A stretch of 64,000 bases of DNA. It comes from Streptomyces sp. NBC_01116. Lineage in GTDB: Bacteria; Actinomycetota; Actinomycetes; Streptomycetales; Streptomycetaceae. How positions within the stretch are numbered: position 1 is the first letter of the stretch; the number at the start of each line of letters is the position of its first letter. The stretch covers positions 2,666,001 through 2,730,000 of the forward strand of contig NZ_CP108644.1 of assembly GCF_041435495.1 (NCBI RefSeq), in the 5' to 3' direction. Positions 34,532-41,099 of the stretch are shown here, piece by piece. The translations under genes were made by a program, and so were the position numbers. The notes beneath the pieces are model-generated. The model worked only from the letters and a program-made list of their open reading frames with translations, was not told the DNA's origin and made no database searches.

Positions 34532-36007
34532 ATGCCGACCTGCCCGAACGGACACCAGTCGGGTTCCGAGGACTGGTGCGAGGTCTGCGGACACCGCATG
34601 GCCACCGGCGGTGCGCCCGCAGGCGCGGTGCCCCCGCCTCCTCCGCCGCCGCCCGCGCCCGGTTACGGCTACCCGCAGCAGGGTTCCGGCGGTGGCCAGC
34701 CCACCATGCAGGCGGAGCTGTGCCCGCAGTGCCGCACGCCGCGTGAGGCGATGGCGCCGTACTGCGAGGAGTGCCGCTGGAACTTCCTCACCAACACGGC
34801 GACCTCCTACACCCCGCTGGCCCCGCAGCACGGGACGCCCGGCGGACCTCCGCCCGGCCTCAACCTGCCGCCCGGATTCCAGGCACAGGGTCCCGGTGGC
34901 CGGCCTGGGCCCGGTGGTCCTGGCGGACCCGGTGGCCCTGGTGGCCCCGGTGGGCAGCCCGGTCCCGGCGGTCAGGGCGGCCCGCCCGGCGCGCCCCAGC
35001 CGCGCGACCCGTTCGACTACCAGGGCTCCCGCCCCTCGCAGATGAACCGTCCCGCCGAGCCGCTGGCCCCCGAGCAGAACGGTCCACACGGGAACGGCGG
35101 TCCGCACGGGAACGCCGGCCAGGGCGGGCCTCCGCCGCAGGGGTTCCAGCAGAGTCCCCCGCCGCCCTCGTTCCAGCAGGGTCCTCCGCCGCAGCAGCAG
35201 TCCGGATCCTCGCCGTTCGAACCGCGGCAGTCGGGGCCCTCGACCCACTCGCCCTTCGAGCCCCGGCATTCGGCTCCCTCGCCGTTCGAGCCCCAGCAGG
35301 CCTCGCCCTTCGCACCGCCGCAACAGCAGCAGCAGTCGCCGGGGCCCACCGGCGGCGAGGACGACTGGATGCTGCCGCCGCCCTCCCAGGCCCAGCATCC
35401 CCAGCAGTCACAGCCCCACCCGTCACAGCCGCCGCAGGCGTTCCAGCGGCCCGGCCCCCACCAGGGACAGGGCCACGGACAGGACCAGGGGTACGACCAG
35501 CAGGGCCAGCAGGGCCACGGCCCGCAGCACGGCCAGGACCAGGGCTTCGACCAGGGTCAGCAGCACGGCGGGGCGCCCGATCAGGGCCGTCCCCAGCAGT
35601 CCGGCACCTGGACCGCCGTGATCGCTCCGGACCGCGCGTACTTCCTCGCGATGATGCAGCGCAGCGGCCCCGAGGCGACCGGGCTGAACCTGCCCGCGTA
35701 CTCCCCGGAGCAGCGCCTTCCGCTCACCGGGAGCCAGATCACCATCGGGCGTCGCCGCCACAGCACCGGCGAGTCCCCCGACGTCGATCTGTCGGTGCCC
35801 CCGGAGGACCCGGGCGTCTCGCACCAGCACGCGGTGCTGGTGCAGCAGCCCGACGGCGGCTGGGCGGTCGTGGACCAGAACTCCACCAACGGCACCACGC
35901 TGAACGGCGCCGAGGACCCGATCCAGCCCTACGTCCCCGTACCGCTCCAGGACGGCGACCAGGTGCACGTCGGGGCGTGGACGACGATCACGGTGCGCCG
36001 GGACTGA
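34532..36007 (+). CDS. FHA-domain protein with two zinc ribbons and a low-complexity linker
   Basis: A 491-residue protein. Two Cys clusters lie at the N-terminus (C4, C16, C19 with His8; C64, C67, C78, C81). A 280-residue linker follows with a collagen-like GGP run, repeated SPFEP units, and a Gln/Gly/His-rich tract (GHGQDQGYDQQGQQGHG). The C-terminal FHA phosphothreonine-binding domain (about 385-491) has IGRRRHSTGESPDVDL, VSHQHAVL and NSTNGTTLNG. It is the last gene of the PknG locus and could be the reader or substrate of the kinase, comparable in role to mycobacterial GarA, although GarA lacks these N-terminal parts. GAGGAGAGG precedes ATG 34532. Confidence 0.9.
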   Translation: MPTCPNGHQSGSEDWCEVCGHRMATGGAPAGAVPPPPPPPPAPGYGYPQQGSGGGQPTMQAELCPQCRTPREAMAPYCEECRWNFLTNTATSYTPLAPQHGTPGGPPPGLNLPPGFQAQGPGGRPGPGGPGGPGGPGGPGGQPGPGGQGGPPGAPQPRDPFDYQGSRPSQMNRPAEPLAPEQNGPHGNGGPHGNAGQGGPPPQGFQQSPPPPSFQQGPPPQQQSGSSPFEPRQSGPSTHSPFEPRHSAPSPFEPQQASPFAPPQQQQQSPGPTGGEDDWMLPPPSQAQHPQQSQPHPSQPPQAFQRPGPHQGQGHGQDQGYDQQGQQGHGPQHGQDQGFDQGQQHGGAPDQGRPQQSGTWTAVIAPDRAYFLAMMQRSGPEATGLNLPAYSPEQRLPLTGSQITIGRRRHSTGESPDVDLSVPPEDPGVSHQHAVLVQQPDGGWAVVDQNSTNGTTLNGAEDPIQPYVPVPLQDGDQVHVGAWTTITVRRD

Positions 36008-36022
36008 GGCGGCCCGCGCCGC

Positions 36023-37012
36023 TCACCCGCCGCCGAGCGGCCAGGTGTGCGGACCCTGCGGGTCGTCGAGCCAGGCCCACTGCCGGCCCTGGCCGACCGT
36101 GATGCCGTACCTCTCCCGCTGCGGGCGCTCCTCGCGCTCCCAGAGGGAGAGTGCCTCGCGCGGATCGAGGGTGCCCGCGGTCAGGGTCAGGAGGAACCGG
36201 AAGAGGTCGTCCCCGGCGACCCGGCGCGGCAGTCCGCCGAGGTGCGGCAGCACGCCGGGCCCCGGAAGCGCCCCGCGCAGGGGCACGAAGTACGCCGGGG
36301 TGTGCAGGAAGTGCCCCTCGGCGCGCGGGCCGTGCGCCGTCGCGCGGACCCGGAGCAGGACCAGGCCGGTGGCGAGCGGCGCGAGGATGCGCGCCCCGGG
36401 ACGGCACTGTTCCGGCCAGGTCCCCGGTACGGACGGCAGGGTGCAGGTCGCGATGATCCGGTCGTACGGGGCGCGCTGGGGGCAGCCCCGGGCCCCGTCG
36501 CCGGTGACCACCGTCGGGTGGTGTCCGGCCGCGGCGAGGTGGCCCCGGGCCGACTCCGTGATCTCCGGGTCCAGGTCGACGCTGGTCACCGCGGAGTCGC
36601 CGAGCCGGTGGGCGAGCAGCGCCGCGTTGTAGCCGGGGCCGGTGCCGATCTCCAGGACCGTGTGTCCGTCCCGTACGTCGAGGGCGTCGAGCATCAGGGC
36701 CATCAGGGACGGCTGGCTGGAGGACGAGACGAGTTCGCCGTCCTTGACGCGGGTGGCCAGCGCCCCGTCGGCGTACACCCCGCGCAGCCAGCGGGAGCGC
36801 CGTTCGGGATCGGGGTCCTCGCCCCAGAGGCGCTCGAAGCCCCGGATTCCGTGCACGTAGTAGAAGGGCACGAACAGGTGGCGGGGCACCTCGGCGAAGG
36901 CCGCGCGCCAGGCGGGGTCGGTGAGCTCGCCCCGTGCGGCGATCTCCCGCACGAGGGCTTCCCGCGCCGCGTCGGCCCCGGGCGGGGAGGGGCCCTGCCG
37001 GTGTGCACCCAT
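36023..37012 (-). CDS. protein-L-isoaspartate O-methyltransferase family protein
   Basis: A 329-residue SAM-dependent methyltransferase. The PCMT-type N-terminus (PRHLFVPFYYVHG) precedes the SAM motif EIGTGPGYNAALLA and the acidic strand-2 end VTSVDLDPEI; SSSSQPSLMALMLD corresponds to the substrate-side Ser/Gln loop. An extra C-terminal region of about 110 residues makes it longer than simple repair PCMTs, as in many actinobacterial versions, some of which modify peptides. It may therefore repair isoaspartate or act on another substrate. ATG 37012 has GGAG only a few bases away. It is convergent to the FHA gene (15-base gap) and divergent from a globin gene. Confidence 0.85.
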   Translation of the reverse strand: MGAHRQGPSPPGADAAREALVREIAARGELTDPAWRAAFAEVPRHLFVPFYYVHGIRGFERLWGEDPDPERRSRWLRGVYADGALATRVKDGELVSSSSQPSLMALMLDALDVRDGHTVLEIGTGPGYNAALLAHRLGDSAVTSVDLDPEITESARGHLAAAGHHPTVVTGDGARGCPQRAPYDRIIATCTLPSVPGTWPEQCRPGARILAPLATGLVLLRVRATAHGPRAEGHFLHTPAYFVPLRGALPGPGVLPHLGGLPRRVAGDDLFRFLLTLTAGTLDPREALSLWEREERPQRERYGITVGQGRQWAWLDDPQGPHTWPLGGG

Positions 37013-37121
37013 GTCTCCACTGTCCTGCGCCGGGGCCGCGCGGGCGAGCGGTCGAGCGGGCTTTTCGGCCCATGGTCCTAGGACCCCCGCCCTCGGCCGG
37101 TGCGTCTGCGACCATGGACGG

Positions 37122-37526
37122 GTGACTGAGATTCCGCGCGACACGCTTCAGGAGCAGACCTTCTACGAGCAGGTCGGCGGCGAGGCGACCTTCCGGCGCC
37201 TGGTGCACCGCTTCTACGAGGGCGTGGCGGGCGACGAGCTGCTGCGGCCGATGTATCCGGAGGAGGATCTGGGTCCGGCCGAGGAGCGGTTCGCGCTGTT
37301 CCTCATGCAGTACTGGGGCGGCCCGCGCACCTACAGCGACCACCGGGGCCACCCGCGGCTGCGGATGCGGCACGCGCCGTTCCGGGTGGACCGGGCGGCG
37401 CATGACGCCTGGCTCGCCCATATGCGGGTCGCGCTGGACGAGCTGGGGCTCGCGCCCGAGCACGAGCGGCAGCTGTGGGACTACCTGACCTACGCCGCCG
37501 CCTCGATGGTCAACACCGCCGACTGA
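37122..37526 (+). CDS. group II truncated hemoglobin
   Basis: A 134-residue haem protein of the trHbO type. Family residues visible are TFYEQVGGEATFRRLVHRFY at the start with the helix-B tyrosine, the YWGGP turn, the proximal histidine in LRMRHAPF, and the group-II tryptophan G8 in AHDAWLAHM. Such proteins bind oxygen and may detoxify NO or support respiration at low oxygen. GTG 37122 is used; the gene is 109 bases from the divergent methyltransferase. Its last codons take part in a 23-bp tandem repeat that runs on downstream. Confidence 0.9.
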   Translation: MTEIPRDTLQEQTFYEQVGGEATFRRLVHRFYEGVAGDELLRPMYPEEDLGPAEERFALFLMQYWGGPRTYSDHRGHPRLRMRHAPFRVDRAAHDAWLAHMRVALDELGLAPEHERQLWDYLTYAAASMVNTAD

Positions 37527-37622
37527 CCGGCGTCAGCACCGCGCCCGATCACCTTCAGCAACGCGGCCCGATCACCGTCAGCACGGCGGCCTGAACGCCG
37601 TCAACACGGCGACTAGCGCGCC
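37509..37622 (+). repeat. five-unit 23-bp degenerate tandem repeat at the end of the globin gene
   Basis: Units begin at 37509, 37532, 37554, 37577 and 37600, each of the form GTCAGCACCGCGGCCGATCACC with a few changes (22-23 bp). The first unit contains the globin stop codon; the others are non-coding. The 281-base gap to the ABC permease otherwise holds only the dyads listed next. Confidence 0.75.
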
Positions 37623-37705
37623 GAATGATCAGATCTGCACGATCCGTGACCGGGCAACTCCGGAATTCGACACTCCACCTCCGCATAACGATCACGATCG
37701 CATCA

Positions 37706-37727
37706 AGGTGCACCTGTAAGCGGTTAC
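37706..37727. promoter_or_regulatory. paired dyads upstream of the FtsX-type ABC operon
   Basis: AGGTGCACCT (37706-37715) is a perfect 10-bp palindrome directly followed by GTAA-GCGG-TTAC (37716-37727). They lie in an AT-richer island about 80 bases before the permease start and may be operator sites. Confidence 0.35.
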
Positions 37728-37807
37728 CGAAACCCTGTTGCCTCTGAAAGCATCACCGGTACGTCGGGGGGCGTGCGCACGCGGTGTTTCCGGGGCTGGG
37801 GGATCAG

Positions 37808-40800
37808 GTGACGGGTTTCGTCCTTCTGCGGGTGAGGGCTCACCGCCTCCTGCTGTCCGCGGCCGTCCTCGCCGTCCTGCTGACCACCTCCGTCCTGGCC
37901 GCGCTCACCGCGTTCTCCGGTTCCGTGGGCGACGCGGCCCTGCGCCACACGCTCACCCACGGCTCGGCCGCCTCCGCCGCCCTCGTCGTCTCCGCTTCCG
38001 TGGACCACGAACAGCGCGCGGAGGCCGACGAAGCCGTCCGCGCGGCCTCCCGCGACGCCTTCGACGGGCTGCCCGTGACCGTGGGGAAGCTGGAGAGTTC
38101 GGGGTCGTACGCGCTGCCGCGGAGCCTCCAGGACCCGGCCGCCCGACGCGGCGAGCCGGACCTCACCCACTTCGCCGCCCTCGACCCGAACCGGGTGCGG
38201 ATCACCGGGGGCAGGGCGCCCGCCGCCTCCGAAGGCGCAGGACCCGTCCAGGTCGCGCTGCCCGTCGTCGCCGCCGAGGCACTGAAGCTGAAGCCGGGCG
38301 CGCGGCTCACCGTCACCGACCGGCTGCGCGACAAGAAGCAGCGGATCCTGGTCACCGGCGTCTACGAGGCCGCCGACCGGTCCGACCCGTACTGGCAGCT
38401 GGACCCGCTCGGCGGGCGCGGGGTGCGCGAGCTCGCCTTCACGACGTACGGCCCCCTGCTCACCGACCGCTCGGTCCTCGCCTCCGGCGTGCTGGCCGAA
38501 GGCGAGACGTCCTGGGCGGCCTCCGCCGACTTCGCCGAGCTGACCACCGGCTCCATGGAAGGACTGCGCGAGGCGTCGGCCGCCGCACCGAAGGCCCTCG
38601 CGGCAGCACCGGTGTTCGCGTCCGGGGTCACCGCGCGGATGTCGCTGCCCACCGTGCTCGACCAGCTCGACCGGGCGCTGCTGGTCTCCCGGTCCACGCT
38701 GATGATCGTCGCGGTGCAGCTGGTGCTGCTCGCCGCGTACGCCCTGCTGCTCGTGGCCCGGCTGCTGAACAGCGAGCGCGACGGCGAGCGCGAACTGCTG
38801 CGGGCCCGGGGCGGTTCGCGGGGCCGGATCACCTCCTTCGCCGCGATCGAGGCGCTGTTGCTCGCCGTGCCCGCCGCGGTGGTCGCCCCGCTGCTCGCGG
38901 GGCCGCTGACCGGGCTGCTGGCCGAACGCAGCGCCCTGTCCCGGATCGGGCTGAAGGTCCAGGAGGCCTCGACCGGCACCGTGTGGCTGGTCTCCGCGGC
39001 CGTCGCGCTCGCCTGCGCGCTGGCCGTGGTGGCCCCGTCGCTGACGGCCGGGGCCGGCGGGCGCAGGACCCGGGCCGCGTCGCTGCCCGGTCCGGTGCGG
39101 GCGGGCGCGGATCTCGGGCTGCTCCTGATCGCGGCGGTGGCGTACTGGCAGTTGGACCGGCAGTCGGGCAGCGGAGCGCTCAGCGGCGACCAGGCGGGGA
39201 ACCTCGGGATCGACCCCCTGCTGGTCACCGCACCCGCGCTGGCGCTGCTCGCCGGGACGGTCCTGACGCTGCGTCTGCTGCCGCCCGCCGCGAAGCTCGC
39301 CGAGCGACGCGCCGCCAAGGGCCGGGGGCTGCCCGCGGCCCTGGCGGGCTGGCAGTTCAGCCGCCGCCCGCTGCGCGGCGCGGGGCCGGTGCTGCTGCTG
39401 GTCCTGTCGGTCGCGATGGGCATGCTGGCGATCGGGCAGAGCGCCTCCTGGAACCGCTCGCAGTCCGACCAGGCCGACTTCGGCTCCGGCGCCTCGGTCC
39501 GGCTCGTGGGCGGGCACGGGAGCGGTCCGGCGGCGGCCGGCGCCTACAGCGCCCTGGAGGGGGTGCGGCAGGCGGCGCCCGCCTTCCGCGCGGACGTAGA
39601 GGTCTCCGGCGGACGCACGGCCGAGGTCCTCGCCCTGGACACCGCCCACGCGGACGAGCGGATGCTGATGCGCGACGACCTCGCCGACGGCAGTCCGCGG
39701 GAGTTGTTCGAGGCCATCGCCCCGGAGCGGGCGCCGCGCCCCGGGCTCGTACTCCCCGAGGACAGCACCCGGGTGAAACTGAACCTGCGGATCACCACGG
39801 AGTCGAAGCCTTCCGGGGACAGCCTGTACCCGGACCCGGATCCTCCGGTGGTCACCGTGCTCCTGGAGGACCGCTACGGCCTCCCCTACCGCGCCCTGGC
39901 CGGTCCGGTGCCGGTGGACGGCCGGCCGGTCCAGGCGTCCTTCCCGGTGTCGGCGGCGGGCGGTCTGGCCGTGACCGGCATCGAGGTGGACGGCTCCGCG
40001 CCGTCCGACTACGCGCGAAAGCAGCGGGTCTCGGTGAGCGACGTGCGGGCGGTCGCCGGGTCGGGCGCCGAACGCCCGGTGGCGGCCCCGGAGTCGATGC
40101 GCTGGGACGCGGCCATGACGCTCACCGAGTACGGCGAGGAACGGCCGGGCACGCCGCCGGTGCGCAACGGCGTCTCGGGCCTGCCCGACTTCACGTACGA
40201 CACCGGCGTGGACAACGAGGACAACTGGGAGCCGACCTCCGGCACCCTGCGGGTCACCGCCGCCCGGCCGAAGGCCGCCGTGGTCAAGGCGGTCGCGACG
40301 GACGCCTACCTGAAGAGCACGAACGCGAAGCTGGGCGACGAGATCGACCTCACCCTGGCCGGGAACACCGTCCGGGTGACCCTGGCGGAGGCGGTGCGCC
40401 GGCTGCCGACCACCGAGGCCGGCGGGTCGTCCGGCGCCGGGGAGCAGGCAGCGGGCGACGGCGGCGCGCTGCTGCTGGACCTCAAGGCCGTCACCGAGGT
40501 CCTGGCCCGCCGGCCCACCGCCACGATCGAGGCGACCGAATGGTGGCTGAGCGCCGCCCCGGGCGACGCCGCGAAGGCGGCCGCCGCCCTGCGCGCCCTG
40601 CCGGACACCGATCCGGCCCAGGTGCTGGTCCGGGCGGAGGCCGCGCAGCAGTTGGTGGACGACCCGCTGGGTGCGGGTCCGCAGTCGGCCCTGCGGGCCG
40701 TGGCGGTGGTCGCCGCCGCGCTGGCCGCGGTCGGCTTCGCGGTCAGCGCCTCGGGTTCCCGCCGCGAACGCTCCGCCGAGCTGGGTGTGTTGCGGGCGCT

Positions 40801-41098
40801 CGGCGCACCGCGCCGCCAGCTGGCCCGCATGATCGCCGCCGAACAGGGCGTGCTGATCGCGCTCGCCCTGCTCATCGGGCTCGGCATCGGCACGGTGCTG
40901 ACCCGGGCCGTCGTCCCGCTCATCGTGCTGACCGGGCAGGCGGACCGGCCTGTTCCACCGGTGCTGGTGGAGCTGCCCGCCGGGCAGGTCGCGGCGCTGC
41001 TGGCCGGGGTCGCCGCCCTGCCGCTCGTGATCGTCGCGACGATGGCGCTCCGCCGCGGGGACCCGGCGGTCACACTGCGCCACCAGGGGGACCACTGA
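37808..41098 (+). CDS. FtsX/MacB-like ABC transporter permease, first of pair
   Basis: A 1096-residue membrane protein. A signal-anchor helix (AVLAVLLTTSVLAALTAF) is followed by a large extracellular domain, a first FtsX-type helix bundle (about 300-440, with LLARARGGSRGRI-like coupling region ERELLRARGGSRGRI), a second extracellular domain (about 550-950), and a final helix bundle (about 955-1090) with ELGVLRALGAPRRQLARM. Such exporters remodel the envelope or move lipoproteins or peptides rather than importing nutrients. GTG 37808 was chosen for the GGGGGA upstream; GTG 37784 is possible. It runs on to the next permease one base after its stop. Confidence 0.88.
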   Translation: MTGFVLLRVRAHRLLLSAAVLAVLLTTSVLAALTAFSGSVGDAALRHTLTHGSAASAALVVSASVDHEQRAEADEAVRAASRDAFDGLPVTVGKLESSGSYALPRSLQDPAARRGEPDLTHFAALDPNRVRITGGRAPAASEGAGPVQVALPVVAAEALKLKPGARLTVTDRLRDKKQRILVTGVYEAADRSDPYWQLDPLGGRGVRELAFTTYGPLLTDRSVLASGVLAEGETSWAASADFAELTTGSMEGLREASAAAPKALAAAPVFASGVTARMSLPTVLDQLDRALLVSRSTLMIVAVQLVLLAAYALLLVARLLNSERDGERELLRARGGSRGRITSFAAIEALLLAVPAAVVAPLLAGPLTGLLAERSALSRIGLKVQEASTGTVWLVSAAVALACALAVVAPSLTAGAGGRRTRAASLPGPVRAGADLGLLLIAAVAYWQLDRQSGSGALSGDQAGNLGIDPLLVTAPALALLAGTVLTLRLLPPAAKLAERRAAKGRGLPAALAGWQFSRRPLRGAGPVLLLVLSVAMGMLAIGQSASWNRSQSDQADFGSGASVRLVGGHGSGPAAAGAYSALEGVRQAAPAFRADVEVSGGRTAEVLALDTAHADERMLMRDDLADGSPRELFEAIAPERAPRPGLVLPEDSTRVKLNLRITTESKPSGDSLYPDPDPPVVTVLLEDRYGLPYRALAGPVPVDGRPVQASFPVSAAGGLAVTGIEVDGSAPSDYARKQRVSVSDVRAVAGSGAERPVAAPESMRWDAAMTLTEYGEERPGTPPVRNGVSGLPDFTYDTGVDNEDNWEPTSGTLRVTAARPKAAVVKAVATDAYLKSTNAKLGDEIDLTLAGNTVRVTLAEAVRRLPTTEAGGSSGAGEQAAGDGGALLLDLKAVTEVLARRPTATIEATEWWLSAAPGDAAKAAAALRALPDTDPAQVLVRAEAAQQLVDDPLGAGPQSALRAVAVVAAALAAVGFAVSASGSRRERSAELGVLRALGAPRRQLARMIAAEQGVLIALALLIGLGIGTVLTRAVVPLIVLTGQADRPVPPVLVELPAGQVAALLAGVAALPLVIVATMALRRGDPAVTLRHQGDH

Positions 41099-41099
41099 C

